7,934 nt of DNA from contig CADBMA010000074.1 of NCBI GenBank assembly GCA_902795665.1, forward strand, positions 1-7,934. The letters are read 5' to 3'. Every line of letters starts with the position of its first letter. Within the stretch, counting starts at the first letter, position 1. The DNA comes from an uncultured Rhodospirillales bacterium. Its GTDB lineage: Bacteria > Pseudomonadota > Alphaproteobacteria > RF32 > CAG-239. Below, one piece after another: positions 1-6,174 of the stretch. The notes under the pieces are model-generated. The model saw only the letters and a program-made list of their open reading frames with translations, was not told where the DNA came from and ran no database searches. A program made the position numbers and the translations under genes.

Positions 1-423
1 CCTTTTGATGCAAAGCTTGATGCAAATTTTCTAAAAAGCCAACTTCAAAAGAAAAAAACACCCATTAAAGTAGCATTGTTAGATCAAAATATTGTTACGG
101 GAATCGGCAATATATATGCTTCTGAAATATTGTATGCTTCGCAGATTTCGCCTCTGCGTCCGGCTGACAGCATCACTCGTGATGAGTGCGCACGAATCGT
201 TGAAAACACAAGAAAAATTTTACAAAAAGCCATTGACAACGGCGGCTCAACATTGCGCGATTATCATAAACCTGATGGAAGTTTGGGGTATTTTCAAAAT
301 ATGCATTGTGTTTATAATAAGGTCGGGCAAAAATGTCCTGACTGCAAATGCACGGACGGAACAATTCAAAAAACAATCCAAGCCGGACGTTCAACATTTT
401 ATTGTCCGGTTTTACAAAAGTGA
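1..423 (+). CDS. mutM: Formamidopyrimidine-DNA glycosylase (MutM/Fpg), 3' part only
   Basis: C-terminal 140 residues of a bifunctional DNA glycosylase/AP lyase that removes 8-oxoguanine and ring-opened purines in base excision repair. The reading frame is open from base 1, so the N-terminal catalytic part (Pro-Glu start) lies outside the window. Visible are the helix-two-turn-helix region with the LLDQNIVTGIGNIYASEIL motif (about 76-132), the GGSTLRDY segment before the zinc finger, and the zinc finger with Cys at 334-336 and 343-345 and GRSTFYC near the end. The conserved Arg of GRSTF, which binds the DNA backbone in this family, is present. The last expected zinc ligand is Leu (codon 412-414), giving CPVL instead of CPxC; an extra Cys at 349-351 sits beside the first pair. 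The stop overlaps the Shine-Dalgarno of the next gene, so translation is probably coupled. Identification is firm; zinc binding is uncertain. Confidence 0.95.
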   Translation, partial: PFDAKLDANFLKSQLQKKKTPIKVALLDQNIVTGIGNIYASEILYASQISPLRPADSITRDECARIVENTRKILQKAIDNGGSTLRDYHKPDGSLGYFQNMHCVYNKVGQKCPDCKCTDGTIQKTIQAGRSTFYCPVLQK

Positions 424-429
424 GGTATC

Positions 430-792
430 ATGAAAAAAATATGCGCTGTATTTATATCCATGCTATTACTATCAAGCAATGTTGCTGCAGATGAGTTTAT
501 AAGCGGCATGGACGATATTCCTCTGCCGAGCGGAATGCGGCAAATTCATAGTGCCGATATTTCTTTCGGAAATGATGAAATCAGATTTAATGAGGCCTAT
601 ATTACCTCTGAGCGGTTGTCGTTTTCTTCTGTTGCCGGTTTTTATAAAGAAACTTTGCCGCAATTAGGGTGGAAATTTGATAACAATAAAGAAAATGCTT
701 TACATTTTGAACGTGATATGGAAGTTTTAGATATAGTGGCGGAAAAGATGAAACCGCTTTTGATTCGAATTACGCTAAAAAGCAAGGATTAG
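430..792 (+). CDS. Small secreted (periplasmic) protein of unknown function
   Basis: A 120-residue protein with a Sec-type signal peptide: charged start MKK, hydrophobic core to about residue 18, probable cleavage after VAA at residue 20. There is a Cys at residue 5, but no lipobox, so it is probably soluble in the periplasm rather than a lipoprotein. The mature part of about 100 residues contains FYKETLPQLGW (about residues 72-82), a pattern I associate with small alphaproteobacterial secreted proteins, but I cannot name the family or a function. The start is well supported: GAGG at 422-425 lies four bases before the ATG and overlaps the mutM stop. The next gene begins five bases after its stop, so it belongs to a mutM - this gene - hydratase operon. 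The overlapping reading frames at the same place have no such signals. Confidence 0.8.
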   Translation: MKKICAVFISMLLLSSNVAADEFISGMDDIPLPSGMRQIHSADISFGNDEIRFNEAYITSERLSFSSVAGFYKETLPQLGWKFDNNKENALHFERDMEVLDIVAEKMKPLLIRITLKSKD

Positions 793-797
793 AAAAA

Positions 798-1541
798 ATG
801 ACAGATATAAAAGTTGAAAAAAAAGGCCAAGTTGGCTTGATTACAATGACAAGCAACAACGGCCTCAATCCGATAAATGCAGATGTCCTTGAAGATCTTT
901 CTGAACGAATTGATATACTTGATCATGATGACGAGGTAAAAGCTATTGTTATTCGCGGAAGCGAAAAGGCTTTTTCGTCAGGATTAAATGTAACGGAGTT
1001 TGTTAAGACCGCCAATATTGATATGCTGGAAGATATGGCAGATAACTTTTCCAAGATATCCGATGTAAAAAAGCCCGTAATTGCAGAGGTTAGTGGATAT
1101 GCAGTCGGAATCGGATTTGAGCTGGCCCTTGCCTGCGACATGATTTTTTGCTCTGACAATGTTTGGTTTGCGGTTCCGGATCTTTCTTTGGGCACAGCTC
1201 CGGGGTTTGGCGCAACCCAGCGTCTTCCAAAAGCTATCGGCAAAGCCAAAACTATGGAGATGATTTTATCTGGCCGCGCTATGGGCGCCGGCGAAGCAGA
1301 ACGAATTGGTTTGGTCAGCAGAATTATTCCTTTGATGAATCTGCATGATGAAACAATGAAAGCTGCAGAGATTATTGCCTCTATGCCTGAAATTGCCATA
1401 AGAACTTCAAAAGAGCTTATCAAAAACGCAATCAGCAACACAGGTTTGGAGGAAGGACTCGAGATTGAAAAACAAGTATATAAAACCGCTCTCGAATCTG
1501 ACGAATACAAAATTAACTTAAGAAATATGCTTCAAAAATAA
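798..1541 (+). CDS. Enoyl-CoA hydratase/isomerase (crotonase) family protein
   Basis: A 247-residue cytoplasmic protein of the crotonase fold, which acts on acyl-CoA thioesters; usual length for the family is 250-260. The oxyanion-hole segment AFSSGL is at residues 59-63 and the second hallmark AVGIGFELALACD at 102-114. The position of the first catalytic acid of rat enoyl-CoA hydratase (Glu144) is Glu108. The second (Glu164, exactly 20 residues on) is Asp128, in VPDLSLGTAPG. The glycine usually found in GGG before the first Glu is Ile105. It may therefore not be a standard beta-oxidation hydratase, and the precise substrate cannot be read from the sequence. A gene of this family just before rpsT-dnaA is a known alphaproteobacterial arrangement. 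AAGGA at 784-788 precedes the ATG by nine bases. No convincing terminator follows; transcription may run on towards rpsT. Confidence 0.9.
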   Translation: MTDIKVEKKGQVGLITMTSNNGLNPINADVLEDLSERIDILDHDDEVKAIVIRGSEKAFSSGLNVTEFVKTANIDMLEDMADNFSKISDVKKPVIAEVSGYAVGIGFELALACDMIFCSDNVWFAVPDLSLGTAPGFGATQRLPKAIGKAKTMEMILSGRAMGAGEAERIGLVSRIIPLMNLHDETMKAAEIIASMPEIAIRTSKELIKNAISNTGLEEGLEIEKQVYKTALESDEYKINLRNMLQK

Positions 1542-1571
1542 AAGAATCGGCATTTTTTGCAAAAAATTGTG

Positions 1572-1601
1572 TTGACTTAAAAGCCGGTAAGAGTTTATAA
1601 A
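1572..1601 (+). promoter_or_regulatory. Putative sigma-70 promoter of rpsT
   Basis: TTGACT at 1572-1577 and TATAAA at 1596-1601 with an 18-base spacer (or TTATAA at 1595-1600 with 17). It is the closest match to the housekeeping consensus in this gap and would place the start of transcription about 40 bases before the rpsT ATG. Called by eye. Confidence 0.65.
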
Positions 1602-1650
1602 GCATATCAGAAAAATTTGGAATTAATTTAATTTTAAGGAATAAGGAAAA

Positions 1651-1911
1651 ATGGCCAATCATAAATCGGCAAAAACCAGAATTAGAAGAAATACAAAACG
1701 CAGCATGATTAACGGTGCTCGTAAAAGCAGAGTTCGTACTTTTGTAAAGAAGGTAGAAGCAGCTATTGTTGCTAAAGATAAAGCTTTGGCTCAGACTGCT
1801 TTTGTTACCGCTGAGTCAGAATTGATGAAAGCAGTAAACAAAGGTGTAATGCATCGCAACACTGTTTCGAGAACAATTTCTCGTTTGTCTGCAAAAATTA
1901 AAGCTATTTAA
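1651..1911 (+). CDS. rpsT: 30S ribosomal protein S20
   Basis: An 86-residue, strongly basic protein that binds 16S rRNA during assembly of the small ribosomal subunit; length matches the family. The N-terminus MANHKSAKTRIRRNTKR and the RKSRVRTFVKKVE segment (about residues 24-37) are typical of S20, as is the C-terminal helix containing KGVMHRNTVSRTISRL (about 64-79). AAGGA occurs at 1636-1640 and again at 1643-1647; the first has normal spacing to the ATG. The gene has its own promoter and a strong terminator and so is probably transcribed mainly as a single gene. Its position just before dnaA is characteristic of Alphaproteobacteria. Confidence 0.97.
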   Translation: MANHKSAKTRIRRNTKRSMINGARKSRVRTFVKKVEAAIVAKDKALAQTAFVTAESELMKAVNKGVMHRNTVSRTISRLSAKIKAI

Positions 1912-1930
1912 TTTTATCTGAAAAGTCTGT

Positions 1931-1984
1931 ACACAAAAAATCACATCTCGACGCGAATCGGGATTGTGGTTTTTTGTGTTTTTT
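1931..1984 (+). terminator. Rho-independent terminator of rpsT
   Basis: Arms at 1931-1945 and 1965-1979 pair over 15 positions with one G-T wobble. A small inner stem (1947-1950 with 1959-1962, the CTCG/CGGG pairing) can extend it. The second arm contains six T and runs into a further T run at 1979-1984. The stem is long but AT-rich. Confidence 0.8.
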
Positions 1985-2066
1985 AGCCTCAATGCAGCGT
2001 TATGCGTGCGACTCACGGGAATTATTATGTCAAGCAATTTAATTGCAATGTTCTAAAAATGTTCAG

Positions 2067-2095
2067 TTGTTTTTTATTTTTTAACCTTTTATTAT
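2067..2095 (+). promoter_or_regulatory. Possible dnaA promoter in a 193-base leader
   Basis: TTGTTT at 2067-2072 and TATTAT at 2090-2095 with a 17-base spacer lie in a very AT-rich stretch before dnaA. The leader (1985-2177) also holds three copies of TGTTC (near 2050, 2060 and 2098), a small GCAAT/ATTGC hairpin near 2035-2047 and one GANTC site (2010-2014). I found no good match to the DnaA box TTATCCACA on either strand. Low certainty because the region is T-rich. Confidence 0.4.
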
Positions 2096-2177
2096 CTGTT
2101 CATCAAATCGATAAATTAAAAAAAATCGAACACAAGAATTTTTGTTTTTAACCTATTACTTTAAGGATATGTAAATA

Positions 2178-3632
2178 ATGTCTGGCGAAGCAATGAACAT
2201 AACTACCGAAGCTGTCCTGAATGAGTGGGGACAGATTTGCTCGCAATTAAAACAAGAAGTTGGAGAAAAAGCCTTTGACAGTTGGCTAAAGCCGCTTAGT
2301 GTGAGTTCTTTTTCCAGCGGTGTCATGAATATCAGTGTTCCAACGCGTTTTATGCGCAATTGGGTTATCACCAATTATTCGGACCGAATCCATAAGATAT
2401 GGGAGAAAAAGAATCCTAACATTAAGAGCATTAATTTCATTGTGCAGGCTGCCAACGAAGAGGTGGTTTCTGGGGTTCATAATTCTTCGTGCCGCTCGTT
2501 GCTGAAGCGCATTTATTCCAGTCCGGCTCCGGCCAATGTTTATCACTCCGGCGCCAATAGTTTGCCGACTGAAGCCAGTTATGTTACATTTACTGACACC
2601 AACCGTTCGCTTTCGGTTCCGCTCAATCCGCAATATACTTTTGACAATTTTGTGGTTGGCAAGTCAAATGAGTTTGCTTATGCGGCGGCGCGCAAGGTTG
2701 CCGAATCGGACGATGTTCCGTTCAATCCTTTGTTTTTATATTCTGGTGTTGGTTTGGGCAAGACGCATTTGATGCATGCGATAGCTTGGCATATAAAGCA
2801 GCGTGATCCCAGCAAGAACATTGTTTATTTGTCGGCGGAGAAGTTCATGTTCAAATTTGTGCGCGCCCTGCGTTATAAGGACATGGCGGCATTTAAGGAG
2901 CAGTTTCGTTCGGTTGATGTATTAATGGTTGATGATGTTCAGTTTATGAGTGGCAAAGACACCACTCAGGAAGAATTTTTCTATACATTCAACTCTCTGA
3001 TTGAAGAAGGTAGACAGATTATCATTTCGGCGGACAAGTCTCCGTCTGATTTAGAGGGCATCGAATCGCGCTTACGTTCACGTTTGGGTTGCGGATTGGT
3101 TGCTGACATTCACCCGAGTGATTTTGAGCTACGAATTGGCATATTGCAAGCCAAGGCCAGACATCTTGGTTGTGAGTTGCCTTCTAAGGTTGCAGAATTT
3201 TTGGCTCAAAAGATTACTTCCAACACGCGTGAATTGGAAGGGGCTTTACGGCGAATCGTTGCGCACGTTCAGCTTTTGCCCGGCAAAGAGATCACTCTTG
3301 AAAACACGCAAGAAGTGTTAAAAGATATGCTTCGTTCTTATGATCGCCGGATTACGATTGATGAAATTCAGAGAAAGGTTGCTGAGCATTTCAGCATTTC
3401 GGTCAAAGAGATGCAGTCTTCGCGCCGTGCACGGACGGTGGCTCGTCCGCGTCAGATTGCGATGTATTTAGCCAAGCTGTTAACGTTGCGTTCTTTGCCT
3501 GAGATTGGGCGCAAGTTTGACCGCGATCATACCACGGTTATGCATGCGGTTCGCAAGGTTGAAGAATTGGTTCAAGAAGATCGCGGTGTGGCGGAGAGTG
3601 TTGAGTCGTTACGAAGATCTCTTGAGATATAA
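2178..3632 (+). CDS. dnaA: Chromosomal replication initiator DnaA
   Basis: A 484-residue AAA+ ATPase that binds DnaA boxes and opens the replication origin. Domain I (about residues 10-90) contains the WGQICSQL and AFDSWLKPL segments; a low-complexity linker follows to about 150. Domain III has Walker A SGVGLGKT (189-196), Walker B with Asp252-Asp253, sensor 1 near Asp286, a box VII arginine (Arg302, equivalent to E. coli Arg285) and sensor 2 Arg351 in NTRELEGALRR. Domain IV carries RPRQIAMYLAKLLT and the DnaA signature DHTTVMHAVRK (450-460). Two oddities: box VII reads SRLGCGL where SRFGWGL is usual, and the turn before DHTTV is FDR rather than FGGR, one residue shorter. The start ATG has AAGGA at 2163-2167. 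A second ATG at 2193 has no better signal. Flanking rpsT and dnaN fit the usual origin-region genes. Confidence 0.98.
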   Translation: MSGEAMNITTEAVLNEWGQICSQLKQEVGEKAFDSWLKPLSVSSFSSGVMNISVPTRFMRNWVITNYSDRIHKIWEKKNPNIKSINFIVQAANEEVVSGVHNSSCRSLLKRIYSSPAPANVYHSGANSLPTEASYVTFTDTNRSLSVPLNPQYTFDNFVVGKSNEFAYAAARKVAESDDVPFNPLFLYSGVGLGKTHLMHAIAWHIKQRDPSKNIVYLSAEKFMFKFVRALRYKDMAAFKEQFRSVDVLMVDDVQFMSGKDTTQEEFFYTFNSLIEEGRQIIISADKSPSDLEGIESRLRSRLGCGLVADIHPSDFELRIGILQAKARHLGCELPSKVAEFLAQKITSNTRELEGALRRIVAHVQLLPGKEITLENTQEVLKDMLRSYDRRITIDEIQRKVAEHFSISVKEMQSSRRARTVARPRQIAMYLAKLLTLRSLPEIGRKFDRDHTTVMHAVRKVEELVQEDRGVAESVESLRRSLEI

Positions 3633-3634
3633 GC

Positions 3635-3666
3635 AAAAGGCCGGTTTTAGACCGGCTTTTTCTTTT
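3635..3666 (+). terminator. Rho-independent terminator of dnaA
   Basis: Starting two bases after the dnaA stop, GCCGGT (3640-3645) pairs with ACCGGC (3651-3656) across the loop TTTAG. The stem is lengthened by a G-T and four A-T pairs, and the T-rich tract TTTTTCTTTT follows. It separates dnaA from dnaN transcription. Confidence 0.9.
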
Positions 3667-3723
3667 ATGATAATTTTTTTACCAAGGGGATATGAAAAAT
3701 CTGTTGAATATTTATTTTTTTAA

Positions 3724-3752
3724 GTTTTGAAAAACATATATTGTGTTATGAT
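3724..3752 (+). promoter_or_regulatory. Putative extended -10 promoter of dnaN-recF
   Basis: TGTTATGAT at 3744-3752 is an extended -10 element (TG, one base, TATGAT). A weak -35, GTTTTG at 3724-3729 or TTTTGA at 3725-3730, precedes it at 16-17 bases. It lies after the dnaA terminator and about 40 bases before the dnaN ATG, which is where a separate dnaN promoter is needed. Confidence 0.5.
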
Positions 3753-3792
3753 TTTTGCAGTTAAAAACCTTAAATTTATTCGGAATAATATC

Positions 3793-4911
3793 ATGAAATT
3801 TGTTATAGAACGCGCTATTTTATTAAAAACTTTGAGCCACATTCAAAGTATTGTTGAAAAACGTAACACCATTCCGGTGCTTTCAAACGTGCGAATCGAG
3901 GCCATGGGCGACGGCATTAGTTTTAAGGCCACTGATATGGACACTGAGATAACCGAGATTGTCGATGCCAAGATTGCTGAAACAGGCGCCACGACTGCTC
4001 CGGCGCATATGATGTATGACATTGTGCGTAAGTTATCTGACGGTTCTGAAGTAGAAATAACTTTCCCTGATGACAAGGGACAGCTGACCATTGCATCCGG
4101 ACGTTCAAAGTTTGCACTTTCAACCATTGGGGTTGAAGATTTTCCGGTCATTTCGGGTGACAAGCTGCCGATTAATTTCAGCCTTGCCCGTGAGGAGTTC
4201 AAAGACATTATTGACCGCACACAATTTGCGGTTTCGACTGAAGAAACAAGATATTATCTGAACGGCATTTATATCCACGCCAAGAGCGAGGGTGCCACCA
4301 AAGTTTTGCGGATTGTGGCCACAGACGGGCATCGATTGGCTTGTGTTGAATCGCCATTGCCGGAGGGAGCTGAAAAGATTATCGGAGTTATCATTCCGCG
4401 CAAGACGATTGGCGAAGTGCGCAAGCTTTTGGATGACACCAAGGCAGAAAATATTTCGGTTGCTCTTTCGGACAACAAGGTTCGTTTTACCTTAGAAGAG
4501 GTAATTTTGACTTCTAAGCTGATTGACGGCACATATCCTGACTATGAGCGGGTTATTCCGACCAACACTGACAAGCTGCTTGAAGTCAAGGTAAAAGAGT
4601 TGTCCAATGCGGTTGACCGTGTTTCGGTTGTTGCAGAGAGGACTCGTGCGATTAAGATGATTGCGGAAGACGGCAAGGTTATTATTACGACGACCAGTCC
4701 GGATTTGGGCTCAGCGATAGAAGAGCTGGACGCCAAATATGACAGCGAATCGCTGGAAATCGGGTATAATTTCCGCTATTTGCTGGACATTTTGGCAGAG
4801 ATTAAGGGCGAATCGGTACAGATAAGTTTTTCTGATGCCTCATCCCCGTCGGTCATTCATGACACTTCGGATGCCAGCGCCATATATGTTTTGATGCCGA
4901 TGAGGGTATAA
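3793..4911 (+). CDS. dnaN: DNA polymerase III sliding clamp, beta subunit
   Basis: A 372-residue ring-forming processivity clamp that tethers DNA polymerase III and other repair proteins to DNA. The frame is open further upstream to a TTG at 3727, but I chose the ATG at 3793. It gives the usual family start MKFVIERAILL and the usual length, and the upstream residues contain the promoter. The Shine-Dalgarno is weak (GGA at 3782-3784). Family marks include RNTIPVLSNVRIEA (residues 24-37), ATDMDTEI (46-53), the FRYLLDIL segment in domain III and the C-terminal YVLMPMRV, which closes the peptide-binding pocket in known clamps. The last codons contain GAGGG (4902-4906), which serves as ribosome binding site for recF. 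Confidence 0.97.
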   Translation: MKFVIERAILLKTLSHIQSIVEKRNTIPVLSNVRIEAMGDGISFKATDMDTEITEIVDAKIAETGATTAPAHMMYDIVRKLSDGSEVEITFPDDKGQLTIASGRSKFALSTIGVEDFPVISGDKLPINFSLAREEFKDIIDRTQFAVSTEETRYYLNGIYIHAKSEGATKVLRIVATDGHRLACVESPLPEGAEKIIGVIIPRKTIGEVRKLLDDTKAENISVALSDNKVRFTLEEVILTSKLIDGTYPDYERVIPTNTDKLLEVKVKELSNAVDRVSVVAERTRAIKMIAEDGKVIITTTSPDLGSAIEELDAKYDSESLEIGYNFRYLLDILAEIKGESVQISFSDASSPSVIHDTSDASAIYVLMPMRV

Positions 4912-4912
4912 A

Positions 4913-6145
4913 TTGGACAATTTAGCACAAAGCATACAAAAAGTTACCAGTCACAAGTCAGGCGTTACGCGTCTGACTTTAACTGACTTTAGAAATTATG
5001 CTTTTTTGCGGATAAATGCACAGCTGCGTCCGATTGTAATTTGCGGCGACAATGGCAGCGGCAAGACCAATATATTGGAGGCGATATCTTTTTTGACTCC
5101 GGGACGCGGGATGCGCGGTGCGCGTTTGGCGGACATTCGGAGGTTTACGCCGGCGGTGGTCAGCAATGACTATATTCCGAACAATGGGTCTTGGGCGGTT
5201 TCGGCGCAGATTTGCAAAAATGACGAAGATTTTGAAATTGGCACCATGGTTGAGAACATTCGCGGTGATGAGGATAGCGAATCGGGCGCTTATAACAAGC
5301 GGATTGTGAAGATTGAGGGGCAGAAAGGCGCCTCGCAGGCAGAATTGGGGCGATATTTTTCGGCGATATGGCTCACTCCGCAGATGGACAGACTGTTTCG
5401 GGGCGGATCGCAGCCGCGGCGGAGTTTTTTGGACCGGTTGGTCTATGCTTTTGACAATGAGCACGCCAAGCGCACCGCCAATTTTGAGCATTTGTATAAG
5501 CAGTGGTATCAGCTGATAAAGGGCAGCAACGGGCGTGCGGACGCGCTGTGGCTGTCGGGGCTTGAGGAAAGCATGGCTGAAACCGGAGTGGCAATTGCGG
5601 CGGCGCGGCGAGAGCAGATTGCGCGGCTTAATAGTTTTATTGAAAATGATCCGGACGATATTTTTCCGAATGTGATGTTGGAGCTGGACGGCACGATTGA
5701 AAAGATGCTGGACAAGATGCCGGCGGTTGATGTTGAAGATTTTTACAAGCGCAAATTGGCGTCGGAGCGTTGCAAGATATTGTATAACGACTCGGTTGAC
5801 GGGGTAAATCGTACGGATTTTAAGGTATTTTTTAAGAAGAAGCGGATGCCGGCAGAGTTATGTTCGACCGGAGAGCAAAAATCGCTTTTGATAAGCATTA
5901 TTTTGGCGCAGACCAAGTGCCAGATTTTGTATCAGGGTTTTGCGCCGGTGTTGTTGCTTGATGAAGTTGCGGCACATTTGGATGATTTGAAACGAGAGGC
6001 CTTGCTGAGCAAGATAAAAGAGCTGGGTTTGCAGGCGTGGATTACATCGACCAATGCGGAGCTGTTTGCCTCGCTTGAAGGCTGTGCTGATTTTTTTGAA
6101 GTGAAGAACAACGGCATTTTTGCCAAAGGAAAAGGGGACGCATAA
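4913..6145 (+). CDS. recF: RecF, DNA gap-repair ATPase
   Basis: A 410-residue SMC/ABC-type ATPase that with RecO and RecR loads RecA at single-stranded gaps. It is a little longer than the usual 360-380, partly through the N-terminal extension of about 18 residues and a loop near residues 110-135. Walker A GDNGSGKT is at 45-52, the signature CSTGEQKSLL at 317-326, and Walker B with Asp350-Glu351 lies in LLLDEVAAHLD. The TTG start is supported by GAGGG at 4902-4906 with a six-base spacing; no in-frame ATG occurs before the Walker A motif, so TTG is the best start. It begins one base after the dnaN stop, so the two are translationally coupled. gyrB, which often follows recF, is not present; instead the sequence changes character just after the stop. 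Confidence 0.95.
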   Translation: MDNLAQSIQKVTSHKSGVTRLTLTDFRNYAFLRINAQLRPIVICGDNGSGKTNILEAISFLTPGRGMRGARLADIRRFTPAVVSNDYIPNNGSWAVSAQICKNDEDFEIGTMVENIRGDEDSESGAYNKRIVKIEGQKGASQAELGRYFSAIWLTPQMDRLFRGGSQPRRSFLDRLVYAFDNEHAKRTANFEHLYKQWYQLIKGSNGRADALWLSGLEESMAETGVAIAAARREQIARLNSFIENDPDDIFPNVMLELDGTIEKMLDKMPAVDVEDFYKRKLASERCKILYNDSVDGVNRTDFKVFFKKKRMPAELCSTGEQKSLLISIILAQTKCQILYQGFAPVLLLDEVAAHLDDLKREALLSKIKELGLQAWITSTNAELFASLEGCADFFEVKNNGIFAKGKGDA

Positions 6146-6165
6146 AGCGCCCCCTTAGTTTTTTT
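6132..6165. terminator. Terminator hairpin overlapping the recF stop, possibly bidirectional
   Basis: Bases 6132-6141 pair with 6147-6156 around the loop ATAAA, which contains the recF stop codon. T7 follows at 6159-6165, giving a + strand terminator for recF. One position (A6138 with C6150) is a mismatch in + strand RNA but becomes a G-U pair in - strand RNA. The - strand version is followed by TTTTCCTTT, so it may also terminate the convergent gene ending at 6175. Confidence 0.75.
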
Positions 6166-6174
6166 CTCACCCTC

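Noticed and set aside
923..1510. A 195-codon open frame on the - strand opposite the enoyl-CoA hydratase gene
   Set aside because: It is the antisense shadow of a strongly conserved gene, with no ribosome binding site and no family resemblance.
1553..1566. T6-GC-A6 palindrome after the enoyl-CoA hydratase gene as a terminator
   Set aside because: It has no loop and almost no G+C in the stem, so it is unlikely to terminate transcription.
1985..2177. The AT-rich dnaA leader as the replication origin
   Set aside because: No DnaA-box match was found on either strand, and in alphaproteobacteria the origin often lies away from dnaA.
4979..5491. A 170-codon - strand open frame opposite recF
   Set aside because: It lies opposite the RecF ATPase domain; its composition is that of a reverse-frame shadow.
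1..6160. Apparent abundance of GAATC (GANTC, the CcrM methylation site)
   Set aside because: I counted roughly 22 GANTC sites by eye against about 24 expected by chance in this length, so there is no enrichment.
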